DNA from: CAYLOC01 sp964385195
GTDB lineage: Bacteria > Actinomycetota > Actinomycetes > Propionibacteriales > Nocardioidaceae
Direction of reading: 5' to 3'
Length of the DNA: 12,259 nt
NCBI GenBank assembly: GCA_964385195.1
Contig: CAYLOC010000090.1
Coordinates: 1-12,259, forward strand
Both the position numbers and the translations under genes were made by a program. Within the stretch, counting starts at the first letter, position 1, and each line of letters begins with the position of its first letter. Under the pieces are notes generated by a model that was not told where the DNA came from, ran no database searches, and worked only from the letters and a program-made list of their open reading frames with translations. Below are positions 6,257-12,259 of this stretch, piece by piece.

Positions 6257-7021
6257 TCAGGCGACGATCTTCAACGGCGACCCGGTCGGGTCGGCCAGCG
6301 CGGCGAGCCGGCCGAACGGTGTGTCCTCCGGCTCGCGCAGCACGGTGCCGCCGAGGTCGACCGCCGTCGCGAGGGTGCGGTCGGTGTCGGCGACGTTGAA
6401 GTACACCGTCCAGTGCGCCGCGCAGTCGGGTTCGAGGAGGTTCGTAGCATCCATGATCCCGGCAGCCGGGTCCGACCCCTCGGGCTGGAGCACGGTCAGG
6501 CGGAAGTCCGGCGTGTTGGACATGACCTGGGTCTGCCACCCGAACACGTCCTGGTAGAACGCGACGGTCCTGTCGTAGTCGCGGGTGAACAGCTCGAACC
6601 ACGCCGGCGCGCCCGGCTCGGCGATCCGCTCACACCCCGGATGCGTGCCGGGCTGCCAGATGCCCACGGTGGCGCCGCCGACGTCGGTGACGACGGCCAT
6701 GGTGCCGAGATCGTCGACCGCCATCGGTTCGACGGAGGTCCGCCCGCCGTTCGCCGTCGCCGTCTTGACGGTACGGGCGGCGTCGTCGCTGTCGAGGAAG
6801 ACTCCCCAGCGGTCGGGGTCGCCGATGCCCGGCTGGGCGGCCATGCAGCCGGCGATGCGGCTGCCGGCCAGGCGGAAGTTGAAGTAGCCGCCGTACTCCG
6901 GTGCCGGGTCCTCGGCCTCCCAGCCGAACAGGGCGGTATAGAAGTCGCGGCTGCGCTCCGCGTCGGAGGTGTACAGGTCGATCCAGCGGGGTGCGCCGGT
7001 GACGTACTGGGGTGTGGGCAT
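6257..7021 (-). CDS. Two-domain VOC (glyoxalase/bleomycin-resistance fold) protein
   Basis: This 254-residue protein has two tandem VOC modules, about residues 10-125 and 138-254. Each opens with a typical strand-helix unit (PRWIDLYTSDAERSRDFYTALFGW and PAWFELFTRDYDRTVAFYQDVFGW) and ends with an ADPTGSPLKIVA-type strand (the first with GGATVGIWQPG). The layout resembles mycobacterial CFP30B (Rv0577) and related actinobacterial glyoxalase-like proteins. Members of this fold are metal-dependent lyases, dioxygenases or resistance proteins; no substrate can be assigned, and metal ligands are not obvious from sequence alone. The ATG at 7021 is supported by a strong Shine-Dalgarno (GAGAGGAG at 7035-7028, six bases upstream). 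It follows the LarA-like gene on the same strand, but a long hairpin lies between them, so it probably has its own promoter. Confidence 0.9.
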   Translation of the reverse strand: MPTPQYVTGAPRWIDLYTSDAERSRDFYTALFGWEAEDPAPEYGGYFNFRLAGSRIAGCMAAQPGIGDPDRWGVFLDSDDAARTVKTATANGGRTSVEPMAVDDLGTMAVVTDVGGATVGIWQPGTHPGCERIAEPGAPAWFELFTRDYDRTVAFYQDVFGWQTQVMSNTPDFRLTVLQPEGSDPAAGIMDATNLLEPDCAAHWTVYFNVADTDRTLATAVDLGGTVLREPEDTPFGRLAALADPTGSPLKIVA

Positions 7022-7077
7022 GGTGTGCTCCTCTCATCCGTTACCAGTACGACGACCGGCGCGGCGCCAACTCATCG

Positions 7078-7127
7078 GAGTTGTCAGAAGCTGAGCGCCC
7101 TCGGGCGTGCTCAGCTTCTGACAACTC
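7078..7127. terminator. 19-bp perfect inverted repeat at the end of the LarA-like gene
   Basis: GAGTTGTCAGAAGCTGAGC (7078-7096) is perfectly repeated in inverse orientation at 7109-7127, with a 12-base loop that is itself partly self-complementary (GCCC and GGGC). The right arm contains the stop codon of the minus-strand LarA-like gene (7111-7113), so the structure forms at the end of that message. It most likely terminates transcription before the VOC gene, whose start is 57 bases further on. A shorter alternative hairpin (CAACTC 7068-7073 with GAGTTG 7078-7083) overlaps one arm and would compete with it. No U-tract follows. Confidence 0.75.
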
Positions 7128-8382
7128 GGTAGAGGACCTCGCCGGCGTTGGGGACCACGAGCGTGTCAGGGTCCGCCTCGTACGCCGCCACGTCGACCGC
7201 TGCGGGGTCGAGGTAGTCGAGGTTGACGCTGCGCGTCGTCTCCTCGTCGATACCGGTCGCCAGCGTCACCGTCACCCGGTCCCGCTCGCCGGAGGCCTCG
7301 TCGTACGTGCCCGCTCCCCGCAGGTGGGTGGAGTGCGCGAGGTCACCCCAGTGCACATCGGAGAACCGGTCCCACTGCTTGGTGTAGTAGTCCCGGCAGT
7401 GGTAGCCGATCCGCGCGATGTCGGGGTGGATCGCGGAGATCTCCCGGATATGCGGGGCGTAGAGGATCACCTGGCCCCCGTCGGCGACCACCGGCTCCAC
7501 CTTGTAGAACCCCTTTGCGCCGGTCCACATGTCTGCGTACCGCGGCGGCACCAGCGACAGCACCCGGCGTACGGGCGCGTCGAGGTAGCGCACGTGCGCC
7601 TGCGCCGATACCTCCGCAGCAGCGGCCCAGGCCTCCTGCGGCTCCCCGAACGTCACCGCATGCAGGTCGGTCGAGCCGGACCGTACGACGACGCAGAGGG
7701 CGCGTTTCTCGCCCGGCACCAGCGCGGTGGCCTCGTCGATCAACGCGCGTACCGCGGTGGTGCCCGTGGTGCCGATGATGTCCGCGCTGGTGATCAGCGC
7801 GCCGAGCCAGTGCGAGACGTCGATCATCTCCTGCCCGGACACCCCGGGGAAGAAGTACTTGCTGCCCCCGGAGAAGCCCACCACCTCATGGGGGAACACC
7901 GGCCCGACGACCAGGGTCACGTCATGCTCGACCACGGCACGGTTGATCCGGACCTCGACCGGCTCGTGCAACAGCCCGCCGGACAGCTCGGCGATCCGGT
8001 CCCCGCCGATCCGCCCGACCGTGGTGAACGTCTCCGGCTTCCACCATTCGTGGTTACTCACGGTGGTGTCGGGGTAGCGGGAGCCGAGGTCGTGCTCGCC
8101 GGCGCCGAGGTGTCCGGCGAGTGCGGTCTCATCCATCGCCTGATGCGTGCCGAGCGCGACCAGGACCGTCAGCCGGCTGACCCGGCCGTGCAGCGACCCG
8201 TGCACCGCCGACAGCAGCAGCGGCAGCGGGCAGGACCGGGTGCCGTCCGGCACCAGGACGCACACGCTGCGCCCGTCCAGGTCGGCCCCGGCCAGCTGCT
8301 CGCGGACGAACGCCCGGACCTGCTCGGCCGCCAGGACCGTGCCGGCGTCGCCGATGCGGGCCGCCGTCGCCACCTGCTGCAC
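7111..8382 (-). CDS. LarA-family protein (DUF2088, lactate-racemase-like, nickel-pincer cofactor fold)
   Basis: This 423-residue protein matches the length of LarA (424 aa in Lactobacillus plantarum), a racemase using the nickel-pincer nucleotide (NPN) cofactor bound to a lysine. Visible landmarks are VPDGTR (46-49, LarA D-x-TR), ALGTH with H80 (catalytic His108), PHEVVGFSGGSK with H165 and K175, and H191. The spacings H165-K175 (10) and K175-H191 (16) equal those of LarA His174, Lys184 and His200, so the cofactor lysine and nickel ligand appear kept. Family members racemise various 2-hydroxyacids or sugars; the substrate here is unknown. No larB, larC or larE is in the window. The GTG at 8382 has TAGGAT six bases upstream and no Shine-Dalgarno. 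The stop codon lies inside a long hairpin. Confidence 0.88.
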   Translation of the reverse strand: MQQVATAARIGDAGTVLAAEQVRAFVREQLAGADLDGRSVCVLVPDGTRSCPLPLLLSAVHGSLHGRVSRLTVLVALGTHQAMDETALAGHLGAGEHDLGSRYPDTTVSNHEWWKPETFTTVGRIGGDRIAELSGGLLHEPVEVRINRAVVEHDVTLVVGPVFPHEVVGFSGGSKYFFPGVSGQEMIDVSHWLGALITSADIIGTTGTTAVRALIDEATALVPGEKRALCVVVRSGSTDLHAVTFGEPQEAWAAAAEVSAQAHVRYLDAPVRRVLSLVPPRYADMWTGAKGFYKVEPVVADGGQVILYAPHIREISAIHPDIARIGYHCRDYYTKQWDRFSDVHWGDLAHSTHLRGAGTYDEASGERDRVTVTLATGIDEETTRSVNLDYLDPAAVDVAAYEADPDTLVVPNAGEVLYRVVRS

Positions 8383-8388
8383 ACCCCG

Positions 8389-8394
8389 ATCCTA
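8389..8394 (-). promoter_or_regulatory. -10 box (TAGGAT) of likely leaderless LarA-like transcript
   Basis: Minus-strand TAGGAT fits TANNNT and ends six bases before the GTG at 8382, the same arrangement as at 2814-2819. It lies in the 46-bp gap after the RIO kinase stop, so the LarA-like gene may be transcribed on its own as well as by read-through. Confidence 0.55.
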
Positions 8395-8428
8395 GTGTGA
8401 TCGTCGCGGCCCTCCGGCTCGGCAGCGC

Positions 8429-9253
8429 TCACCAGGCGTAGGACAGCAGGTCCGCCAGCAGCTCCTCCGGATCCACCTCGAGCCCCCGCGAGGCGAACCA
8501 CCGGCACACGTTGTGGCAGTCCCGCAGCAGGAACTCCGAGCCGGACGGGTTGGCCACCACGTCGACCACCTGCGGTACGTCGATGATCACCAGTCGCTCG
8601 CCGTCGGCCAGGATGTTGTACGCCGAGAGGTCGCCGTGCGCGAGCTGGAGTCCGGCCAGGATCCGCATGGCCCGCCGGAGCTGGTCGAAGTACTCCGCCA
8701 GCAGGTCCGGGCCGGGCCGGACCTGCGCCAGCCGCGGCGCCGCCTCCCGCCCGGAGCCGATGAACTCCATCAGGATCTCGGTGCCGTCGATCTGCACCGG
8801 GTACGGCACGGGGACCCCCGCGGACCACAACCGCTTCAGCGCGTCGAACTCGGTGAACGCCCACTGGCCCGCGGCCACCGCGCGGCCGAAGCGGGTCCGC
8901 TTGGCCATCGCGCGGGCGTCCCGGGTCTTGCGGGTGCGGCGCCCCTCGACGTACGCGGCGTCGCGGTGGAACTGCCGGTGCTCACTGGACCGGTACCGCT
9001 TGGCGGCGAGGATCGACGTACGCGCGGGATCTTCGGGGACCGAGCGGTCCAGCAGGAAGACGTCGGCTTCCTTGCCGGTCTTGAGGACGCCGAGCTCGGT
9101 GTCCACGGCACCGTCGTCGGTGACGACCCAGCCCGGGCGCGGCTCCGGGCCGTGGCAGAGGGTCTTGTCGACCGACGACCACGTGGACCACCGCTGGTCC
9201 TCGGTCAGTTGCTTGGTCGGTATGAAGGTGAAGTCATGCGGCGGGTACGGCAT
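8429..9253 (-). CDS. RIO1-type atypical serine/threonine protein kinase
   Basis: This 274-residue protein is a RIO-family kinase or ATPase. The nucleotide-binding segment is LKTGKEADVF (57-66), followed by the ATP-anchoring lysine in LAAKRYR (K85) and the RIO1-type helix FGRAVAAGQWAFTEFDALKRL. HGDLSAYNIL (206-215) is the catalytic loop with D208 and N213, and IIDVPQVVD (223-231) replaces DFG with metal-binding D225. All catalytic residues are present. In archaea and eukaryotes RIO proteins act in ribosomal small-subunit maturation; the role of bacterial RIO1-like proteins is not settled. The ATG at 9253 has a good Shine-Dalgarno (GAGGAG, 9268-9263). The ~55-residue N-terminal extension (FIPTKQLTEDQRWSTWSSVD) is typical of actinobacterial members. 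A possible short leader ORF precedes it. Confidence 0.93.
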   Translation of the reverse strand: MPYPPHDFTFIPTKQLTEDQRWSTWSSVDKTLCHGPEPRPGWVVTDDGAVDTELGVLKTGKEADVFLLDRSVPEDPARTSILAAKRYRSSEHRQFHRDAAYVEGRRTRKTRDARAMAKRTRFGRAVAAGQWAFTEFDALKRLWSAGVPVPYPVQIDGTEILMEFIGSGREAAPRLAQVRPGPDLLAEYFDQLRRAMRILAGLQLAHGDLSAYNILADGERLVIIDVPQVVDVVANPSGSEFLLRDCHNVCRWFASRGLEVDPEELLADLLSYAW

Positions 9254-9299
9254 GGGTGGGAGCTCCTCAACGGGGTGCGGAGGCGCTCCGGCCCGATGC

Positions 9300-9362
9300 T
9301 CAGCGGCGGAGCGACCTCGCGGGGTGGGGGACGTGGACGGTCCCGCGGGCAGTCATGGGCAT
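9300..9362 (-). CDS. Possible 20-codon leader peptide upstream of the RIO kinase gene
   Basis: An ATG at 9362 opens a 20-codon frame (MPMTARGTVHVPHPA then RSLRR) ending in TGA at 9302-9300, 46 bases before the RIO kinase start. It is preceded by a strong Shine-Dalgarno, AAAGGAG, eight bases from the ATG, in a 224-bp intergenic stretch that otherwise has no gene. A second in-frame ATG lies two codons on. The peptide is basic and has no recognised homology. The chance of a good ribosome-binding site plus ATG here is not negligible, so this is tentative. A short hairpin (CGGAG-GCG-CTCCG, 9278-9290) lies between it and the kinase ribosome-binding site and could couple the two. Confidence 0.35.
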   Translation of the reverse strand: MPMTARGTVHVPHPARSLRR

Positions 9363-9464
9363 CACACGTTCTCCTTTCGCTCGGTACGGCGCGCTTCGCC
9401 GGCTTCTGGCGACACCCTGACAGAGCGGCTCGGGCGGGGCAACCGGTTTTCGCCAGTCCTGCCA

Positions 9465-9470
9465 TAGCGT
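9465..9470 (+). promoter_or_regulatory. -10 box (TAGCGT) of the MFS transporter gene
   Basis: TAGCGT fits TANNNT and ends seven bases before the GTG at 9478. GGGGAG directly abuts the GTG, too close to act as a normal Shine-Dalgarno, so leaderless initiation is favoured. A 7-bp inverted repeat, CTGGCGA (9406-9412) and TCGCCAG (9450-9456), lies upstream and ends eight bases before the box; it could be an operator, but this is weak evidence. Confidence 0.5.
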
Positions 9471-9477
9471 TGGGGAG

Positions 9478-10995
9478 GTGACCTCCTCGGCGACGACATC
9501 GGCGTACACGCCGCATCCGCGCCGTTGGCGGGTCCTCGCCGTGCTCAGCATGGCGCTGTTCATGGCGCTGATCGACGTCAGCATCGTCAACGTCGCCCTT
9601 CCCTCGATCCAGCGCGGGCTCGGTGCCAGCCCCTCGGACCTGCAATGGGTGCTCTCCGGCTATGCGCTGACGTTCGGCGTGGGGCTGGTAACCGCGGGGC
9701 GTGCCGGTGACCTGTTCGGCCGCGGGCCGCTGTTCATCCTCGGTGTGGTGGTGTTCACCGCGTCCTCCGCGTGGGCGGGCTCGGCGCCGGACCCGCTGTG
9801 GCTGAACATCGCCCGGGCGGTGGAGGGGATCGGCTCCGGGCTGATCAGCCCACAGGCGGTTGGCATGATCCAGCAGTACTTCCGGGGGGCAGAACGCGGG
9901 CGCGCCTTCGGCATCTTCGGCAGCGTGGTCGGCGTCGCCGTCGCCATCGGCCCGGTGCTCGGAGGGGTGCTGATCAAGGCCGGTGGCGCCGAGGACGGGT
10001 GGCGGTGGATCTTCTACGTCAACGTTCCGATCGGGGTCCTGGCGATCGCCTTGGCCGCACTGTGGTTCCCGCGGCCGCTGCTGAACCGCAACCGCGACCT
10101 CGACCGGGACGCTGGCCGGGACCCTGGCCGCGACCGGGACGTCGGCCGCGGGCGTGACGCGGGTCCGCCGGTGGCCGCGCAGAGCCGTGACCTCGACCCC
10201 GTCGGCGCGGTGCTGCTGGGGCTGGCCGTGCTGGCCATCCTGCTGCCGTTCGTCGAGAGCAGCGCTTCTGCCCTGGTCTGGCTCGCGCTGCCGTTGGGCG
10301 GCGGCATCCTCGGACTGTGGCTGCTCTGGGAGCGCCGGTACCAACGTCGCGGCCGCAGCCCGATGGTGGACCTGGGCATCTTCCGCGTCCCGAGCTTCGC
10401 CAACGGCACGGTGCTGATGGGGCTGTACTTCCTCGGGGTGACCAGCGTCTGGGTGCTGGTCGCGTTGTACTTCCAGGAAGGCCTCGGGCACAGCGCCCTC
10501 GCGTCCGGCCTGGTGGGACTGCCGAGCGCCGTGCTCTCCGGGCTGTCGGCCCTGTGGGCAGGGAGGCAGGTGGCCACGTACGGACGCCGGGTGGTGATCG
10601 GTGGCATGTACAGCGTGTTGCTCGGACTCGGGCTGTGCGTCCTCGTCGTCTGGCTGCACTCCGCAGGGACCGCGAGCGAGTGGTGGCTGCTGCTGAGCCT
10701 GTCGTTCATCGGGATCGGGCAGGGGTCGGTGATCAGCCCGAACCAGGCGCTCACCCTTGCCGACGTACCGCTGCAGTACGCCGGCAGCTCCGGCGGCATC
10801 ATGCAGACCACGCAGCGCATCGGCACCTCGACCGGGATCGCGGTCATCACCGCCATCGCGTTCGCGGTGCTGTCGGTCAGCAACTGGTCGGTGGCGTTCA
10901 ACGTCGGGTTCGGCGCGATCGCCGTCGTCGTGCTGCTCGCCCTCGTGGTCGGGTACGTCGACCTGCGGCAGCGCCACGGCACGACCAGGCTCTAG
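9478..10995 (+). CDS. MFS transporter, DHA2 (EmrB/QacA-type, 14-helix) drug exporter family
   Basis: This 505-residue inner-membrane protein is a proton-coupled exporter of the DHA2 type with about 14 hydrophobic helices. Family motifs visible are LIDVSIVNVALPSIQ in helix 1, LQWVLSGYALTFG in helix 2, the cytoplasmic motif A GRAGDLFGR (about 75-83), motif C AIGPVLGG in helix 5 and GWRWIFYVNVPIG before helix 6. The substrate cannot be read from sequence. The loop after helix 6 (residues 203-227) carries an unusual Arg-Asp repeat (NRDLDRDAGRDPGRDRDVGR). The GTG start at 9478 fits the short hydrophilic N-terminus and the -10 box at 9465-9470. The gene is divergent from the RIO kinase gene; no TetR- or MarR-type regulator is adjacent in the window. 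Confidence 0.93.
   Translation: MTSSATTSAYTPHPRRWRVLAVLSMALFMALIDVSIVNVALPSIQRGLGASPSDLQWVLSGYALTFGVGLVTAGRAGDLFGRGPLFILGVVVFTASSAWAGSAPDPLWLNIARAVEGIGSGLISPQAVGMIQQYFRGAERGRAFGIFGSVVGVAVAIGPVLGGVLIKAGGAEDGWRWIFYVNVPIGVLAIALAALWFPRPLLNRNRDLDRDAGRDPGRDRDVGRGRDAGPPVAAQSRDLDPVGAVLLGLAVLAILLPFVESSASALVWLALPLGGGILGLWLLWERRYQRRGRSPMVDLGIFRVPSFANGTVLMGLYFLGVTSVWVLVALYFQEGLGHSALASGLVGLPSAVLSGLSALWAGRQVATYGRRVVIGGMYSVLLGLGLCVLVVWLHSAGTASEWWLLLSLSFIGIGQGSVISPNQALTLADVPLQYAGSSGGIMQTTQRIGTSTGIAVITAIAFAVLSVSNWSVAFNVGFGAIAVVVLLALVVGYVDLRQRHGTTRL
10101..10140 (+). repeat. Imperfect short tandem repeats encoding an Arg-Asp-rich loop
   Basis: CGACCGGGAC occurs exactly at 10101-10110 and 10131-10140. Between them CTGGCCGGGAC (10112-10122) and CTGGCCGCGAC (10124-10134) repeat with a 12-bp period. 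Similar GGCCGCGGGCG-type units continue to about 10158. All lie in frame in the MFS gene and encode RD-rich sequence in a cytoplasmic loop, which suggests expansion by replication slippage. Confidence 0.75.
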
Positions 10996-11061
10996 TCTCG
11001 CCGTCGCGCGGGGAGGTCGACCGGTGTTGAACGGATCCGGTGCCCGCGTCGTGATCAGGGT

Positions 11062-11508
11062 ATGGACGCCCACCTGGACACCCGTGCCACCGGTGCCGGA
11101 CCGGTGATCGACGTACTGCGTTACCTGACGGCGCTGGCGGTGCTGGTCTCCGCGGCCGTCCACCTGCAGCAGTACCTGGCCGGCTACAACGTCCTCTCGG
11201 TCATCGGGCCGCTGTTCCTGGTCAACACCGTCGCCGGCGCGGTCCTCGGTGTGGCGGTGCTCGGCTGGCGGCACTGGATCCCGGTGTTCCTCGCTGCGGG
11301 GTTCGGCGGGGTGACAGCCGCAATGTACTGGTACTCGGTGCTGTTCGGCATCTTCGGGTTCCAGGAGACGCTCGTGTCGGGGTGGCCCGTCGTCGTTGCC
11401 GAGATCGCCGAGTACGTCGCGCTGGTGTGTGGCCTGGTGTCCGCGGCGATGCTGTTCACCTCCCGCCAGGCCCGCGTCGCCGGACGTCGCAAGGTCGCCT
11501 CCGGCTGA
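11062..11508 (+). CDS. Small four-helix membrane protein of unknown function
   Basis: This 148-residue protein has four clear hydrophobic helices at about residues 15-38, 43-67, 70-97 and 105-132, with a short polar N-terminus and a basic C-terminal tail (RQARVAGRRKVASG) that should face the cytoplasm. Helix 1 carries an AAVHLQQY motif and helix 3 an AAMYWYSVLFG motif. Similar small actinobacterial membrane proteins occur, but I do not recognise a function. The ATG at 11062 has no convincing Shine-Dalgarno; a GTG at 11104 (V15) just before the first helix is an alternative start. It lies 66 bp after the MFS gene on the same strand, so read-through is possible, and 74 bp before dhaK. Codon use matches its neighbours. 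Confidence 0.75.
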   Translation: MDAHLDTRATGAGPVIDVLRYLTALAVLVSAAVHLQQYLAGYNVLSVIGPLFLVNTVAGAVLGVAVLGWRHWIPVFLAAGFGGVTAAMYWYSVLFGIFGFQETLVSGWPVVVAEIAEYVALVCGLVSAAMLFTSRQARVAGRRKVASG

Positions 11509-11526
11509 GGTGAGCGGGGCGGCGCG

Positions 11527-11571
11527 ACCGGCTGTGGTACGGCGGATGGGCCGGCCCGCATCGGTTGTGGT
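11527..11571. promoter_or_regulatory. Direct repeat flanking a palindrome upstream of dhaK, possible regulator site
   Basis: ACCGGCTGTGGT (11527-11538) is repeated with two mismatches as ATCGGTTGTGGT (11560-11571), offset 33 bp or about three helical turns. A perfect 10-bp palindrome GGGCCGGCCC (11548-11557) lies between them. This fills most of the 74-bp gap before dhaK. The second copy ends 11 bases before the dhaK ATG, where a promoter core would sit. Regulation by a dimeric factor is possible but unproven. Confidence 0.3.
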
Positions 11572-11582
11572 CAGATAGCACC

Positions 11583-12259
11583 ATGCGGAAGTTCCTGGGT
11601 GACCCCGCCGACGTGGTGGCCGACGCCCTGCGGGGCGTTGCCGCCGCCCACGCGGACCTGGTGCGCGTGGACCACCAGCAGAGGCTCGTGGTCCGGGCCG
11701 ACGCTCCGGTCGCGGGCAAGGTGGGACTCGTGTCCGGCGGCGGGTCCGGGCACGAGCCGCTGCACGTGGGGTACGTCGGCCCGGGCATGCTCGACGCCGC
11801 GTGTGCCGGTGAGGTCTTCACCTCCCCGGTACCGGACCAGGTGGCGGCAGCGACGCGGGCCGTCGACGGCGGCGCGGGCGTCCTGCACATCGTGAAGAAC
11901 TACACCGGCGACGTGATGAACTTCGACATGGCCGCGGAGCTGGTTGCGGCCGAGTCCGGCACCGAGGTCGCGGCCGTGGTGGTCGCCGACGACGTCGCCG
12001 TACAGGACAGCACGTTCACCGCCGGGCGCCGCGGCGTGGGCACCACCGTGCTGCTGGAGAAGCTCGCCGGGGCGGCAGCGGAAGAGGGCCGCCCGCTGGA
12101 CGAGGTCGCCGCACTGGCCCGGAGGGTCGCCGCCGGCGGGCGCAGCATGGGCGTGGCACTGAGCCCGTGCACGGTGCCCGCGGCGGGGAGGCCGACGTTC
12201 GACCTTGCCGAGGGGGAGATGGAGCTCGGCATCGGCATCCACGGCGAACCCGGCCGCGA
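11583..12259 (+). CDS. dhaK: Dihydroxyacetone kinase subunit DhaK, N-terminal part; 3' end outside window
   Basis: The first 225 codons are present and the frame is open to the window end. DhaK binds dihydroxyacetone covalently for phosphorylation, by the PTS phosphoryl relay via DhaL and DhaM or by ATP in fused enzymes. The sequence shows MRKFLGDPADVVADAL at the start, GLVSGGGSGHEPLHVGYVG with H57 (the conserved substrate-contacting His), NYTGDVMNFDMA with catalytic D110, and GIGIHGEPG with H220, the histidine that forms the hemiaminal with dihydroxyacetone. These correspond to E. coli His56, Asp109 and His218. Full length is about 330 residues for a lone DhaK, so about a third is missing, and a DhaK-DhaL fusion cannot be ruled out. 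No Shine-Dalgarno is seen before the ATG; TCAGAT six bases upstream is only a poor -10. Confidence 0.95.
   Translation, partial: MRKFLGDPADVVADALRGVAAAHADLVRVDHQQRLVVRADAPVAGKVGLVSGGGSGHEPLHVGYVGPGMLDAACAGEVFTSPVPDQVAAATRAVDGGAGVLHIVKNYTGDVMNFDMAAELVAAESGTEVAAVVVADDVAVQDSTFTAGRRGVGTTVLLEKLAGAAAEEGRPLDEVAALARRVAAGGRSMGVALSPCTVPAAGRPTFDLAEGEMELGIGIHGEPGR

Noticed and set aside
7012..8400. Plus-strand open frame (462 codons) opposite the LarA-like gene
   Set aside because: It has no recognisable motifs and covers the whole LarA-like gene and the hairpin; the minus-strand product matches a known family over its full length.
9205..11274. Minus-strand open frame (689 codons) opposite the MFS gene
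   Set aside because: The product is low-complexity His/Gln/Asp/Arg sequence, the typical shadow of a GC-rich gene; the MFS gene on the other strand has full family motifs.
1..12259. tRNA, rRNA, CRISPR array, insertion sequence, integrase or toxin-antitoxin pair
   Set aside because: I searched by eye for these and saw none; the inverted repeats found lie at gene ends and do not bound a transposase.

Overview
The window looks like chromosome of a high-GC Gram-positive bacterium (Actinomycetota). The reasons are very GC-rich third codon positions, many GTG starts, the pyrH-frr-cdsA-rlmN backbone, and repeated TANNNT -10 boxes sitting 6-8 nt before start codons, as in leaderless actinobacterial transcripts. 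The genus cannot be fixed from the sequence alone. It is a draft assembly: a run of exactly 100 N (5819-5918) interrupts one gene, and genes are cut at both window ends.

Left part (1-3984) is core housekeeping. It holds the 3' end of pyrH (UMP kinase), frr (ribosome recycling factor) and cdsA (CDP-diacylglycerol synthase), all on the + strand. A minus-strand TrmH/SpoU-family RNA 2'-O-methyltransferase converges on cdsA and shares a strong two-way hairpin terminator with it. rlmN (23S rRNA A2503 / tRNA A37 methyltransferase) is divergent from the TrmH gene, and the two promoters overlap in a short duplicated segment.

Middle part (4072-8382) is accessory or poorly characterised. It holds a DCC (DUF393)-GNAT fusion protein, a LOG-like Rossmann nucleotide-binding protein broken by the assembly gap, a two-domain VOC (glyoxalase-fold) protein, and a LarA-family protein that keeps the nickel-pincer ligands but has no cofactor-maturation genes nearby. 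A 19-bp perfect inverted repeat separates the LarA and VOC genes.

Right part (8429-12259) has a bacterial RIO1-type protein kinase with a possible 20-codon leader ORF in front of it, and a divergent DHA2-type 14-helix drug exporter with an Arg-Asp repeat in one loop. After these come a small four-helix membrane protein and the first ~225 codons of dhaK (dihydroxyacetone kinase substrate-binding subunit), running off the end.

I found no tRNA, rRNA, CRISPR array, insertion sequence, phage gene or convincing multi-gene novel system, and no stretch over 300 bases lacks a gene. The most unusual items are the overlapping divergent promoters built on a tandem duplication, the DCC-GNAT fusion, the orphan LarA homologue and the long hairpin before the VOC gene.
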